Below, in pieces: positions 7,632 through 17,235 of a stretch of DNA of 62,500 bases. The notes below the pieces were generated by a model. It ran no database searches. It saw only the letters and a list, made by a program, of their open reading frames with translations, and was not told the DNA's origin. The translations under genes were made by a program, and so were the position numbers. The DNA comes from an uncultured Flavobacteriaceae bacterium (GTDB taxonomy: Bacteria > Bacteroidota > Bacteroidia > Flavobacteriales > Flavobacteriaceae), in NCBI GenBank assembly GCA_943789455.1, contig CALSUE010000001.1:1-62500 (forward strand), in the 5' to 3' direction. Position 1 is the stretch's first letter; each line of letters opens with the position of its first letter.

Positions 7632-8357
7632 ATGAATCTAGTCATAGACATAGGGAATACAAAAGTTAAAGTAGCTGTTTTTGAATTAGATACAATAATC
7701 ACAACTATTGTTTGTGAGGAAATTAATCTTTTAGAGGAGTTAAAAAAAATTTTAAATAAATATCCCATTAGTCAAAGTATTGTAAGTTCAGTAAAGGATA
7801 TTAAGGAAGAGTACCGCAAAGAAATCAATAAACTACCACTTTTAGTTACGTTGAATACTACTACTCCATTACCATTTAAAAATCGATATACTACTCCATC
7901 AACATTGGGAAATGATAGAATTGCATTGGCCGCCGCCGCAGTGTGTATACATCCATTAAAAAACACACTAGTTATAGATGCGGGCACATGCATTACATAT
8001 GATTTTATTAATTCTAAAAATGAATACTTGGGTGGTGCAATTTCTCCAGGAATAGGTATGAGATATAAATCACTACATCAGTATACCGGAAAGCTACCCT
8101 TATTGTCTAAAAATGAGGAATTTAAATTAATAGGTACTTCAACTAAATCTTCCATTCATTCAGGCATTATTAATGGTATAATCTGTGAAATTAAAGGGGT
8201 AATAGCTCAGTATCAGCAAGATTTTGGTGATTTAACAATAGTTTTAACAGGAGGAGACACAAAATTCTTGTCCAAACAATTAAAAAATAGCATCTTTGCG
8301 AATCAAAATTTTATCCTTAGGGGATTAAATAAAATATTGACATTTAACAATCAATAA
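7632..8357 (+). CDS. coaX: Type III pantothenate kinase
   Basis: A 241-residue ASKHA-fold kinase for the first step of coenzyme A synthesis. Diagnostic motifs are DIGNTKVKVAVFE at residues 5-17 (phosphate 1 loop), STLGNDRIALAAAA near 92, and VIDAGTCITYDF near 115 (phosphate 2 and catalytic Asp). GGAISPGIGMR and a C-terminal LTGGDTKFL follow. Length is normal for type III enzymes. It opens a run of closely spaced genes: its stop overlaps the next start by one base (TAATG). It belongs with the envelope genes by position, not by pathway. Confidence 0.93.
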   Translation: MNLVIDIGNTKVKVAVFELDTIITTIVCEEINLLEELKKILNKYPISQSIVSSVKDIKEEYRKEINKLPLLVTLNTTTPLPFKNRYTTPSTLGNDRIALAAAAVCIHPLKNTLVIDAGTCITYDFINSKNEYLGGAISPGIGMRYKSLHQYTGKLPLLSKNEEFKLIGTSTKSSIHSGIINGIICEIKGVIAQYQQDFGDLTIVLTGGDTKFLSKQLKNSIFANQNFILRGLNKILTFNNQ

Positions 8358-9646
8358 TGATTAAAAAATTCATATTCATTTTAGCTGTTCTAATTTCAGC
8401 TCAGTCTTTTTCACAAAGATCAACTTCATCTCCGTATTCTTATTTTGGTGTTGGTGAAGAATTTGGAACAAGAACTGTTGAGCAAATAAGCATGGGTAGT
8501 ATTGGAGCTGCATATAGCAGCCCAAGTTATTTAAACTTTGTAAACCCTGCTTCATTATCTGAAGTAAGACTTGCTACTTATGTATTTGGAGTATTGAATA
8601 ATGATTTGACCATTAGCGATGAAAATACAAATCAGTCAACAAACTCTACAAGCTTAAGTTATTTTAGTATAGCTTTTCCATTAACTAAAAAAATGGCGGT
8701 GGTCTTTGGTATGCAGCCTACTTCTTCAGTTGGCTACTCTTTAGTAAACACATTGAATGATGATGAGGGGAATGCTGAAGAAATTACTCAATATGTTGGA
8801 GCAGGAGACGTAAATAGAATTTATGGAGGAGTTGGATTAAAGCTTTTCAAAGGATTTTCTGTTGGTCTTGAATTAGATTTTTTATTCGGAAATATTCAAA
8901 ATAGTGTACTAAATATTCGTGAGGAAGTTACTTTAGCTACAAAAAATGTTGAGGATTCAAATGTTAGAGGAGGTTCTGTAAAATTAGGAGCTCAATACAA
9001 AACAACGGTAACTAAAGATTTAAATTTACATGTTGGAGCTTCTCTTAAGTTAGGGAATTCATTGAATTCTACTGGAACTGAAAATCTATATTCTTTATCT
9101 ATAGGTGCTTCAGGATTTGAACAACCAAGAGATACCATATTTTCTGGTCCCTTATCAGCAAAACTTGATAGACCTTTAGAAACCATAGTAGGTTTAGGTT
9201 TAGGAAAGACAAACAAATGGTATGCTGGAATAAATTATAAAACTCAAGACGCACTCGTAGCCTCAGGTTATTTTGATAATAGCGCTCAAAGTTTTCAATA
9301 TGGACAATCTACTAGGCTTTCTGCAGGAGGTTTTTTTATACCAAAAATAAACTCTATTTCTAGCTACTGGCAGCGAGTTACCTACCGAGGAGGTTTAAAG
9401 TTTGAGAAATTAGGTCTTCTAGTTAATGGGAACCCTAATACTAGTACTTTTACTAGTATTGATGACTTTGGCATATCTTTTGGGTTAGGTTTCCCGTTAG
9501 GGAATAGATTATCTAATATAAATCTTGGACTTGAATATGGTAAGAAAGGAACTACAGATAACGGATTATTAGAAGAAAAATATGTTAATTTTAGACTAAG
9601 TCTTTCATTAAATGACGTTTGGTTTAAAAAGAGAAAAATTGATTAA
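8357..9646 (+). CDS. Outer-membrane beta-barrel protein of unknown function
   Basis: A 429-residue protein with a signal peptide (KFIFILAVLISAQSFSQ). It opens with SPYSYFGVGE and IGAAYSSPSYLNFVNPASLS, a pattern seen in FadL/OmpP1-like and other Bacteroidota barrel proteins, and is rich in alternating polar/hydrophobic strands ending in NFRLSLSLNDVWFKKR. It is probably an outer-membrane barrel. Its position between coaX and a TPR protein, followed by lptC, fits envelope biogenesis. No catalytic motif seen; substrate, if any, unknown. Confidence 0.7.
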   Translation: MIKKFIFILAVLISAQSFSQRSTSSPYSYFGVGEEFGTRTVEQISMGSIGAAYSSPSYLNFVNPASLSEVRLATYVFGVLNNDLTISDENTNQSTNSTSLSYFSIAFPLTKKMAVVFGMQPTSSVGYSLVNTLNDDEGNAEEITQYVGAGDVNRIYGGVGLKLFKGFSVGLELDFLFGNIQNSVLNIREEVTLATKNVEDSNVRGGSVKLGAQYKTTVTKDLNLHVGASLKLGNSLNSTGTENLYSLSIGASGFEQPRDTIFSGPLSAKLDRPLETIVGLGLGKTNKWYAGINYKTQDALVASGYFDNSAQSFQYGQSTRLSAGGFFIPKINSISSYWQRVTYRGGLKFEKLGLLVNGNPNTSTFTSIDDFGISFGLGFPLGNRLSNINLGLEYGKKGTTDNGLLEEKYVNFRLSLSLNDVWFKKRKID

Positions 9647-9661
9647 CAAATACGATTAGAA

Positions 9662-11032
9662 ATGAAAAAACAAATTATTTTACTTACAAACCTATTTCTT
9701 TTTTTAGGGTCACTTGCTTTAAATGCTCAGGATGCACAGCAAGAGTGTAATATAAAATACAATTTATTTAAGGGAGATTACCAATCAAAAAAGTATGAAG
9801 ATGCGTATCCAAATTGGATGTATTTAATGGATAATTGTCAAAAGTTATCTATTAATGTATATAAATTGGGAGATAAATTAGCACAAGTAAGATTTAAAAA
9901 TGCAGAGAATAAAACAGAAGCTGCAGCCCTTGTAAAGCGTGTATACTCACAAAGACTAGAAAATTTTCCAGCTAAAGATCCAGCTAAAGCACATAGTAAC
10001 TATGCTACTTTTTTAATAAAAAATAAATTAGCTTCTGATGAAGAAGTTTTTGAAATTTTACAATTGGCTTATAGCTTAGATCCTACTCGAATGAGTGTAA
10101 AAAATATTTACAGATATTTTCAGGGAATTACAGACACTTACAAAGACTCTAACCCTCAAAAAGTTTTTGACACCTATGATGATGTATTAGAATCGGTTGG
10201 AGAAAAACTTGCAGACTATGCTAAAAAGTTAAAGGGATTAAATGATAAAACTGAAGCTGGACAAGATTTAGACAAAAGAGAGACAAAAAATCTTAGAGCA
10301 TATACTATAAATTCTAAAGCTTTAGGACAAGTAGAGTCTGGACTAGACAATATTATAATAGTTTTATCTACATGTGAACGTTTAATTCCATTATATGAAA
10401 GAGATTTTGAAGAAAACAAATCAAATTCAAAATGGTTAAAGAGAGCAGTGTCAAGAATGTTTAACAAAGAATGTACAGATGATCCGCTTTTTGAAAAATT
10501 AGCTATTGCCTATGCGGAAGCATCTCCTTCTGCAGATGCATATTCTTTTGTTGCGGGTGTACTAGCAAAAAAAGGTGATGTATCAGGAGCTCAAGAAATG
10601 AGAATGAAAGCATTTGATTTAGAAACAGATCCTCTTAAAAAAGCAAATTTTAAATTAAAGTTTGCACAAGCTGCTAAGAAAAGAGGTCAAAAGTCAAAAG
10701 CAAGACAATTGGCTAGAGAAGCTATTGCTTTAAATCCAAATATGGGAAGAGCTTACCTATTTATTGCAAGTTTATATGCATCTTCTGTGAATGCATGTGG
10801 TACAAATGAATTTGAAAAAAGGATGACCTATGTCGCAGCATATAATAAAGCTGTTAGAGCAAGTAGAGTAGATCCTAGTATAAGTTCTGTCGCTAGAAAG
10901 TTTACAAGAAATTATAAGGCTAATTTCCCTTCTAAAAAAGTTATCTTTACAGAAGGTGTTAATGAAGGAGATCCATTTAAAGTAAAATGTTGGATCAATG
11001 AATCTGTAAAGATCACTTCCAGCGGTAAATAA
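9662..11032 (+). CDS. Periplasmic/exported TPR-repeat protein
   Basis: A 456-residue protein with a signal peptide (IILLTNLFLFLGSLALNAQ) and helical repeats of TPR type, clearest at the C-terminal half (DAYSFVAGVLAKKGDVSGAQ, ARQLAREAIALNPNMGRAYL). A Cys pair around CNIKY and DNCQK near the N-terminus may form a disulphide. It lies 15 nt after the barrel gene and 2 nt before lptC. TPR scaffolds of this kind help assemble envelope complexes; a role alongside the barrel protein is plausible but inferred only from position. Confidence 0.75.
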   Translation: MKKQIILLTNLFLFLGSLALNAQDAQQECNIKYNLFKGDYQSKKYEDAYPNWMYLMDNCQKLSINVYKLGDKLAQVRFKNAENKTEAAALVKRVYSQRLENFPAKDPAKAHSNYATFLIKNKLASDEEVFEILQLAYSLDPTRMSVKNIYRYFQGITDTYKDSNPQKVFDTYDDVLESVGEKLADYAKKLKGLNDKTEAGQDLDKRETKNLRAYTINSKALGQVESGLDNIIIVLSTCERLIPLYERDFEENKSNSKWLKRAVSRMFNKECTDDPLFEKLAIAYAEASPSADAYSFVAGVLAKKGDVSGAQEMRMKAFDLETDPLKKANFKLKFAQAAKKRGQKSKARQLAREAIALNPNMGRAYLFIASLYASSVNACGTNEFEKRMTYVAAYNKAVRASRVDPSISSVARKFTRNYKANFPSKKVIFTEGVNEGDPFKVKCWINESVKITSSGK

Positions 11033-11034
11033 TA

Positions 11035-11607
11035 ATGAATAAAATATCAAATCCAAAGAAAAAAAGCATTGCTGCAATTCTATTTGTGGTAATGCTTTTT
11101 TCTTGTACCAATGATTCAAAAAAAGTAAGAGATTTTTTAGCAGAGCAAAACCTTCCTATTGGAGTTGCCAAAGATGTTCATCACGTTTATAAAGATTCAG
11201 GAAGAATAACTTCTAAATTAATGACCTCTATTCTAAATGACTTTAGCAATAGAAAAAATCATCCATACAATGAATTTCCAAAAGGAATAAAAATCATAAA
11301 CTTTGATAAGAATAGTGATGATTCTACCACTGTTACTGGTGATTATGCTTTATCATATTCAAAGACATCTATATCTGAACTGAATGGAAATGTAATTGTA
11401 GTTAATCATTCAGATACCACAAGACTTGAGACTGATCAATTATTTTGGGATCAAAAAAATAAGTATTTTTTTACCGAAAAACATTTTGTGCTTACCAAGA
11501 TTAATGACACAATAGTAGGTGAGGGATTTGAGTCTAAAGAAAATTTAAAAAAATATGTTGCCAAAAAAACAATTGGGAACTTAGTCACTAAAAGTAATGA
11601 TTTATGA
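11035..11607 (+). CDS. lptC: LptC-like LPS-export lipoprotein
   Basis: A 190-residue protein with a lipoprotein signal (AAILFVVMLFSC, Cys ~25) and a beta-jellyroll-type body with the repeated strand pattern of LptC (VTGDYALSYSKTSISELNGNVIVVNHSDTTRLETDQLFWDQ and FVLTKINDTIVGEGFES). LptC is the bitopic component that passes LPS from the LptB2FG transporter to the periplasmic bridge; in Bacteroidota it is often lipid-anchored. It overlaps the next small gene by 4 nt. Confidence 0.85.
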   Translation: MNKISNPKKKSIAAILFVVMLFSCTNDSKKVRDFLAEQNLPIGVAKDVHHVYKDSGRITSKLMTSILNDFSNRKNHPYNEFPKGIKIINFDKNSDDSTTVTGDYALSYSKTSISELNGNVIVVNHSDTTRLETDQLFWDQKNKYFFTEKHFVLTKINDTIVGEGFESKENLKKYVAKKTIGNLVTKSNDL

Positions 11608-11798
11608 ATAACATTTGGAAGTTTTTACAGTACGGATATTTTGTTGTAGCTCTCATTTTTTTAGTTGAAGCGATATTTGAATGGAAAGAAGATCAAAATA
11701 AAGCGTTATTTATGCTTGGTTTTTCTATCTTTATTTTATTAATATTCTTCTTAAAAAGAAATTTTAGAAAAAAAATAGAGAAGAGAACTAAATCGTAA
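11604..11798 (+). CDS. Small two-helix membrane protein
   Basis: A 64-residue protein with two hydrophobic helices (~8-23 and ~33-50) joined by a short acidic turn (EWKEDQNKA), and a strongly basic tail (KRNFRKKIEKRTKS). ATG 11604 overlaps the lptC stop (ATGA) and its TAA is followed at once by the ATG of the CNNM gene, so it is translationally coupled on both sides. Not a family I can name. Confidence 0.75.
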   Translation: MNNIWKFLQYGYFVVALIFLVEAIFEWKEDQNKALFMLGFSIFILLIFFLKRNFRKKIEKRTKS

Positions 11799-13052
11799 AT
11801 GGAGATTGATATTATCATCATTCTTTTTTCAATTATAACTTCAGCCTTTTTTTCAGGTATGGAAATCGCTTTCATATCTGCAAATAAATTACACATTGAG
11901 TTAGAAAAGAAAAGAAAGGGTTTTTTTCCAAACATACTTGGTAAAATAACTCAAAACTCTTCAAAATTTATCACCACTATGCTGGTTGGTAATAATATAT
12001 CCTTAGTTATTTACAGTTACTTTATGGGTAAAGTAATTATAGCCTATTTAGGGATGAGTAGTATTTTAATTCAAACATTTATCTCCACAATTATAATACT
12101 AGTCACAGCAGAGTTTCTTCCCAAGGCAATATTTAGAGTTTATGCTAATGAGACGCTTAAGATTTTTGCTTTACCTGCCTATTTTTTTTACATGTTATTA
12201 TATTCTTTTTCTTATTTAATAAATGGGATTTCAGATTTCTTTCTCAAGTTTATATTCAGCACTGATAAAGATCAACATCAAACGGCTTTTAGTAAGGAGG
12301 AGTTAGGCGATTACATTACTGAGCAGTTAGAAAATGGTAACGATAGTGAAGAGGAAATTGATTCTGAAATACAAATTTTTCAAAATGCTTTAGAATTTCA
12401 AAAAGTTAAGGCTAGAGAAATTATGGTGCCTAGAACAGAAATATTAGCCATAGAAATTCATGAATCTGTCTCAAAACTTAGTGAATTGTTTATTAAAAGT
12501 GGGTATTCAAAAATTTTAGTGTACAAGACATCCTTAGATGATATCATTGGTCATGTTAATGCTTTTGAATTATTTAAAAAGCCTAAAACCATCAAATCTA
12601 TTTTATTACCTATTGAAATTGTTCCAGAATCTATGATGATTAGTGATGTGCTTAATAGCTTAATGAAAAAAAGAAAAAGCATAGCTGTAGTAGTAGATGA
12701 ATATGGCGGAACCTCAGGTATGATAACAGTTGAAGATGTTGTTGAAGAGCTTTTTGGTGAAATAGAGGATGAACATGATGTGCAAGAATTAATTGATGTT
12801 AGAATTAATGAAAATGAATTTAAGCTTTCTGCGAGATTAGAAATTGATTACCTTAACGAAGAGTACAATATTAATATCCCTAAAGAGGAAGCTTATGAGA
12901 CTTTGGGAGGCTTTATTATCAACCAAACTGAAAATATTCCTCAAAAAGGTGAAGAATTAAACATATTAAATTATCAAATTATAATACTCAATGTAAGTTC
13001 ATCCAAAATTGAAGAAATTTATTTGAAAATTTTAGATACAGAAGAAAATTAA
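11799..13052 (+). CDS. CNNM/CorC-type transporter-associated protein (GldE-like)
   Basis: A 417-residue protein. A DUF21/CNNM membrane domain (residues ~1-160, starting DIIIILFSIITSAFFSGMEIAFIS) is followed by two CBS domains (~200-325; KAREIMVPRTEILAIE... and KSIAVVVDEYGGTSGMITVEDVVEELFGEIEDEHD). A C-terminal CorC_HlyC domain (~335-412) ends it. Family members are implicated in Mg2+ or other ion export. GldE of gliding flavobacteria belongs to this family but is normally next to gldD, which is absent here, so I do not call it gldE. It ends a tightly packed operon with lptC. Confidence 0.88.
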   Translation: MEIDIIIILFSIITSAFFSGMEIAFISANKLHIELEKKRKGFFPNILGKITQNSSKFITTMLVGNNISLVIYSYFMGKVIIAYLGMSSILIQTFISTIIILVTAEFLPKAIFRVYANETLKIFALPAYFFYMLLYSFSYLINGISDFFLKFIFSTDKDQHQTAFSKEELGDYITEQLENGNDSEEEIDSEIQIFQNALEFQKVKAREIMVPRTEILAIEIHESVSKLSELFIKSGYSKILVYKTSLDDIIGHVNAFELFKKPKTIKSILLPIEIVPESMMISDVLNSLMKKRKSIAVVVDEYGGTSGMITVEDVVEELFGEIEDEHDVQELIDVRINENEFKLSARLEIDYLNEEYNINIPKEEAYETLGGFIINQTENIPQKGEELNILNYQIIILNVSSSKIEEIYLKILDTEEN

Positions 13053-13120
13053 TCTTCAATTACCTTTAATAATTTCTTTAAATACATAGGCTTCTGGTTG
13101 CTTATTTACTCCGCAAATTG

Positions 13121-13128
13121 TATATTCG
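13121..13128 (+). promoter_or_regulatory. -7-like box TATATTCG for ppiD
   Basis: One mismatch to TAnnTTTG, 26 nt before ATG 13155. A second gene in the window (cation exchanger, TATCTTCG at 52908-52915) has the same T-to-C change. Confidence 0.35.
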
Positions 13129-13154
13129 CCCATTCAAATTAAATTATTGATTTT

Positions 13155-15317
13155 ATGGCAATTTTATCTAAAATAAGAGATCGTTCTATCGCATTAATAG
13201 CCGTTATTGGACTTGCTTTATTTGCATTTGTGTTAGATCCATCAACACTAACAGATTTCTTTGACTCTTCTAAAATAAATGAAGTAGGGGAAGTAGATGG
13301 AGAATCAATCTCTAGAAAAGAATATGCAGAGGCATTAGATACCTATAAGACAAGAAATAATAGCAATATTTCTAATATGCAAGCAGCTAAAACCGTTTGG
13401 GATAATATCTTAAGAGATAAGGTTTTTAGTAAGCAAATTGACCAAGCTGGTGTTACAGTAGGAGAAATGGATATTTTAAATACCATTATAAATTCTCCCT
13501 CTGTACAAAATAATCCTCAGTTTTTAAATGAAGCAGGTTTATTTGATAGAGATAGTTTCATGCAATTTTTAAAAGATACTAAAGAGAGTGATGATCAAAA
13601 CCTATGGAATGCCTGGAGTAATTATATAAATGAAGTAGGTTCAAACTTAAAAAGAAATACTTACAATAATTTAATTAAATCTGGCCTTGGAGCTTCTCTA
13701 AAAGAAGGAGCTTACACCTACGGAGAAGATAATGATTTATTAAGTGCTGATCTTGTTTACATCCCTTACACTTCTGTACCAGATAGCTTGGTTTCTGTAA
13801 CCACTAGTGAAGTTGAAACTTACATCAAAAATAATCCTTCAGCTCATAAAGTTGAGGAATCTAGAGATTTAGCCTATGTGAAGTTTAATATTTCACCAAC
13901 AGATCAGGATAAAGAGGATATTAAAAACAACGTTGCAAGTTTTTTAGAAGATAGAAAAGATATTAATAAGGCAACAGCTCAGGAGATTGTAATTCAAGGA
14001 TTAAAAAATTCAACAGATTATGCTATCTTTTTTGAAGAAAACAGTTCAGATATTCCTGTACAGGAATCGTATTACATGAAAGATAAATTGCCAAAAGCAA
14101 TTTCTGAAGAAGTCATGAAAGGTAAAGTTAATACTATTTTTGGCCCATATGTAGACGGAAATTACTACAAGATATCCAAAATTACTGATGTTTATTCTAG
14201 ACCAGATTCAGTAAAGTCTAGTGGTATTTTTATACCTTATATAGGTTCTCAAGGTGCTTCACAAACTACAACAAAAACAGAAGCACAAGCAAAAGCCTCA
14301 ATAGACAGTATCTATAAATTGGTAAGAAGAAGTAAAAATAAATTCTCTGAGATAGCAAGTGTAATTAATACAGATGCTAGCAAAGATAAAGGTGGTGATA
14401 TTGGATGGGTTTCCCACGATATTTCATATAATTCTCCGAGGTTTGACGCTGATTTAGCAGCTTTTATGTTTGAAAACAAAAGAGGTAAAGTTGGTGTTGT
14501 GAAATCTAAATTTGGTTTTCATGTAATCAGAATTGACGAGCAAAAAAATAGACAAAAAGGAGTAAAGATGGTTACTTTTGGAAGAGAAATCATTGCCTCT
14601 CAGGAAACAGAAAATACTGCGTTTTTAAATGCTGAAAAATTTGCTTTAGAAATTTCTTCTAATGGTAAAAACTTTTATGATGTGGTAAAAGAGAATTCAT
14701 ATCAATCTAAGCCAGCAGTTGGTTTGAGGATTATGGATGAAAGAGTGCCTGGTATTATAGAAACACAAAGACAAATGATAACATGGGCCTTTGGTAGTGA
14801 TAATAAAGTTGGATCTATACAAAGATTCGATGTTGATAATGGTTATGTAGTGGCTATGCTAACGAACAAAACACAAAAAGGTTTAGTAAGTGCCTCAAAA
14901 GCAATTAATAGACTTAGACCTATATTATTAAATGAGAAAAAAGCTGCAATCATTAAAGAAAAAATGAATGGAGCGTCTTTAAGTGATATAGCAACTGCTA
15001 ACAATGTTTCTTTAATTAAAATAGACAATACTTCATTAAAATCACCATCTGTAACAGGAGTAGGGTCAGAACCTAAAGTTATAGGAGCTATGTATTATGC
15101 TAAAGAAAACCAACTGTATACTAAAGTTGTTGGTAATAAAGGTGTTTTTGCCTTTGTATTGTCTAAAAAAGAAAAAGCTACTAGTTTACCAAACTATGAC
15201 GCTTACAGACAACGTCTAGCTCAAGAAAGAAAAAACAAAGTATCTACTATATTTAATGCGTTGAAAAATGCCTCAGATGTACAAGATAATAGAGCTGCTT
15301 TTCACGGAGTACAATAA
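13155..15317 (+). CDS. PpiD-like peptidyl-prolyl isomerase / periplasmic chaperone
   Basis: A 720-residue protein anchored by one N-terminal helix (IALIAVIGLALFAFVLDPS, residues ~12-30). A SurA_N-type chaperone region follows (~60-200), then a parvulin rotamase domain around residues 350-470 (KNKFSEIASVINTDASKDKGGDIGW...KSKFGFHVIRIDE) and a long helical C-terminal part. PpiD-type proteins fold outer-membrane proteins leaving the Sec translocon. It sits downstream of the lptC operon and ends at a strong hairpin. It is longer than E. coli PpiD (~620 residues), usual for Bacteroidota. Confidence 0.9.
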   Translation: MAILSKIRDRSIALIAVIGLALFAFVLDPSTLTDFFDSSKINEVGEVDGESISRKEYAEALDTYKTRNNSNISNMQAAKTVWDNILRDKVFSKQIDQAGVTVGEMDILNTIINSPSVQNNPQFLNEAGLFDRDSFMQFLKDTKESDDQNLWNAWSNYINEVGSNLKRNTYNNLIKSGLGASLKEGAYTYGEDNDLLSADLVYIPYTSVPDSLVSVTTSEVETYIKNNPSAHKVEESRDLAYVKFNISPTDQDKEDIKNNVASFLEDRKDINKATAQEIVIQGLKNSTDYAIFFEENSSDIPVQESYYMKDKLPKAISEEVMKGKVNTIFGPYVDGNYYKISKITDVYSRPDSVKSSGIFIPYIGSQGASQTTTKTEAQAKASIDSIYKLVRRSKNKFSEIASVINTDASKDKGGDIGWVSHDISYNSPRFDADLAAFMFENKRGKVGVVKSKFGFHVIRIDEQKNRQKGVKMVTFGREIIASQETENTAFLNAEKFALEISSNGKNFYDVVKENSYQSKPAVGLRIMDERVPGIIETQRQMITWAFGSDNKVGSIQRFDVDNGYVVAMLTNKTQKGLVSASKAINRLRPILLNEKKAAIIKEKMNGASLSDIATANNVSLIKIDNTSLKSPSVTGVGSEPKVIGAMYYAKENQLYTKVVGNKGVFAFVLSKKEKATSLPNYDAYRQRLAQERKNKVSTIFNALKNASDVQDNRAAFHGVQ

Positions 15318-15327
15318 CAATATTTTC

Positions 15328-15382
15328 CATATATAACATAAAAAAACCGCTACATTGTAGCGGTTTTTTTATGTTATATATG
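15328..15382. terminator. Convergent terminator, 26-bp perfect stem
   Basis: Positions 15328-15353 and 15357-15382 are exact reverse complements around an ATT loop. The core (ACCGCTAC / GTAGCGGT) is followed by a T-run in both directions, so it terminates both ppiD (plus) and rho (minus). The additional outer arms make it unusually long for a terminator. Confidence 0.92.
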
Positions 15383-15386
15383 TTGT

Positions 15387-17039
15387 TTAACCATTCATAG
15401 AGATTAAAAACTCTTCATTGTTTTTGGAGAATTTAACCTTATCATTAATAAATTCCATAGCTTCAATTGGGTTCATATCTGCTAAGTATTTTCTTAATAC
15501 CCACATACGTTGAACATTTTTAGAATCTAATAAAAGGTCATCTCTACGGGTACTAGACTTAATAAGATCTATTGCAGGATATATTCTTCTGTTAGAAATA
15601 TTTCTATCCAACTGTAATTCCATATTACCGGTACCTTTAAATTCTTCAAATATAACTTCATCCATTTTAGAACCAGTTTCAGTAAGCGCTGTAGCAATGA
15701 TTGTTAACGAACCTCCATTCTCAATATTTCTTGCAGCACCAAAAAAACGTTTTGGCTTGTGTAATGCATTTGCATCTATACCTCCAGATAATATTTTACC
15801 AGACGCTGGAGCAACCGTATTGTAGGCTCTAGCTAGACGTGTAATAGAATCTAATAGGATTACTACATCATGACCACATTCAACTAAACGTTTGGCTTTT
15901 TCTAATACAATATTAGCAACTTTTACATGTTTATCTGCTGGTTCATCAAAAGTTGAGGCTACAACCTCTCCACGAACGCTACGTTGCATATCCGTTACCT
16001 CTTCTGGACGTTCATCAATTAATAAGACAATTTGATAAACTTCCGGGTGATTGGCGGCAATAGCATTAGCAACGTCTTTTAATAACATTGTTTTACCTGT
16101 TTTTGGCTGTGCTACAATCATACCACGTTGACCTTTCCCTATTGGAGAAAATAAGTCAATAATTCTAGTTGATAAAGAGCTCCCCTTTTCAGCTAAATTA
16201 AATTTTTGCTCAGGAAATAAGGGAGTTAAGTGTTCAAATGAAACACGGTCTCTTACAATATTAGGATTTAATCCATTAATTTTAGAAACTCTAATTAGAG
16301 GAAAGTATTTTTCCCCTTCTTTGGGAGGTCTTACATTACCCCTTACAGTATCTCCAGTTTTTAAACCAAATAATTTTATTTGAGATTGAGATACATAGAT
16401 ATCATCGGGAGATGATAAATAATTATAGTCTGAAGAACGTAAAAAACCATATCCATCTGGCATCATCTCTAATACCCCTTCACTTTCAATAATTCCATCA
16501 AATTCAAAGTCAGGATCTTTATATTTGTTCCCATTATTTGAATTGCGTTGGTTTTGATTTTTTTGGTTTCTATTATTGTTGTGATGTGGTTTTTGTTTTT
16601 TGTGAACAGGTTTTGCCTTATTCTGAGGAGATTTATCCTCGTTTGAAGAATTCTTGTCAACTGTATTATGAGTAGAATCCTTTTTTTCTGACTCATCTAT
16701 TTTTTGAACAGGTTTTTTTTGCTGTTTTTCTTTAGAAATATCTGAATCTTGTGTAGATTTTTTTTCTACAACTTCAGTAGTTGGTTTTACTACATCTTTA
16801 GTGATACTTTCCTCAGGCACAATTTTTTTTACAACTCTTTTTCTTTTAGGTTTATTCTCCCTTGGTTTTGGGTTTTCAGACCTTTTTTCTTCTTTAATTG
16901 GAGTTGCTGCTTGTATATCTAAGATTTGGTATACGAGATCTAATTTTTTTAATTGACTAGTTTTAGTTAAGCCAATAGATTTTGCAATTTGCTGTAATTC
17001 AGCAAGTGTTTTTGCTTTTAGTTCAGAAATTTCGAACAT
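15387..17039 (-). CDS. rho: Transcription termination factor Rho with long disordered insert
   Basis: A 550-residue RNA-dependent helicase that ends transcription of untranslated RNA. The Rho_N domain (residues ~1-45) and the RNA-binding cold-shock domain (~183-255, [11 protein letters not shown]...[19 protein letters not shown]) are separated by ~130 residues of low-complexity sequence rich in Lys, Asn, Gln and Pro (~46-177). The ATPase follows, with Walker A AQPKTGKT at ~310-317, Walker [14 protein letters not shown], and the Q/R loops. E. coli Rho is 419 residues. Comparable inserts in Bacteroides Rho promote phase separation. The 196-nt upstream gap holds a dyad that may control it. Confidence 0.97.
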   Translation of the reverse strand: MFEISELKAKTLAELQQIAKSIGLTKTSQLKKLDLVYQILDIQAATPIKEEKRSENPKPRENKPKRKRVVKKIVPEESITKDVVKPTTEVVEKKSTQDSDISKEKQQKKPVQKIDESEKKDSTHNTVDKNSSNEDKSPQNKAKPVHKKQKPHHNNNRNQKNQNQRNSNNGNKYKDPDFEFDGIIESEGVLEMMPDGYGFLRSSDYNYLSSPDDIYVSQSQIKLFGLKTGDTVRGNVRPPKEGEKYFPLIRVSKINGLNPNIVRDRVSFEHLTPLFPEQKFNLAEKGSSLSTRIIDLFSPIGKGQRGMIVAQPKTGKTMLLKDVANAIAANHPEVYQIVLLIDERPEEVTDMQRSVRGEVVASTFDEPADKHVKVANIVLEKAKRLVECGHDVVILLDSITRLARAYNTVAPASGKILSGGIDANALHKPKRFFGAARNIENGGSLTIIATALTETGSKMDEVIFEEFKGTGNMELQLDRNISNRRIYPAIDLIKSSTRRDDLLLDSKNVQRMWVLRKYLADMNPIEAMEFINDKVKFSKNNEEFLISMNG

Positions 17040-17107
17040 AAATATTTAGTTAAGTTAATATTCTTAATTTGTGTAAGAATTTGTTAAGTTTTTTTGATTT
17101 TATAAAT

Positions 17108-17129
17108 ATTGTATAAAGTACTATACAAT
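17108..17129. promoter_or_regulatory. Dyad in the rho / DUF4293 intergenic region
   Basis: ATTGTATA-N6-TATACAAT, an exact 8-bp inverted repeat about 70 nt upstream of the rho start. It could be a protein-binding site or a weak hairpin in the rho leader. No TAnnTTTG box was found for rho. Confidence 0.35.
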
Positions 17130-17210
17130 TAGTATTTAGTGTAGTTGTCTTACAGCAAATATATACAATTATTTTATATGTTTATGTTTCTTTTTAAAAA
17201 AAATAAATGA

Positions 17211-17218
17211 TAATTTTG
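17211..17218 (+). promoter_or_regulatory. -7 box TAATTTTG for the DUF4293 gene
   Basis: TAnnTTTG match 17 nt upstream of ATG 17236. Confidence 0.5.
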
Positions 17219-17235
17219 TACTACGTTTATAATAG

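Noticed and set aside
11799..13052. Naming the CNNM protein gldE
   Set aside because: gldE is normally coupled to gldD, which is absent; several paralogues of this family occur in one flavobacterial genome.
13056..13133. Minus-strand 25-residue frame (GEYTICGVNKQPEAYVFKE) between the CNNM and ppiD genes
   Set aside because: The reading looks somewhat protein-like, but it is very short, overlaps the likely ppiD promoter and matches no family I know.
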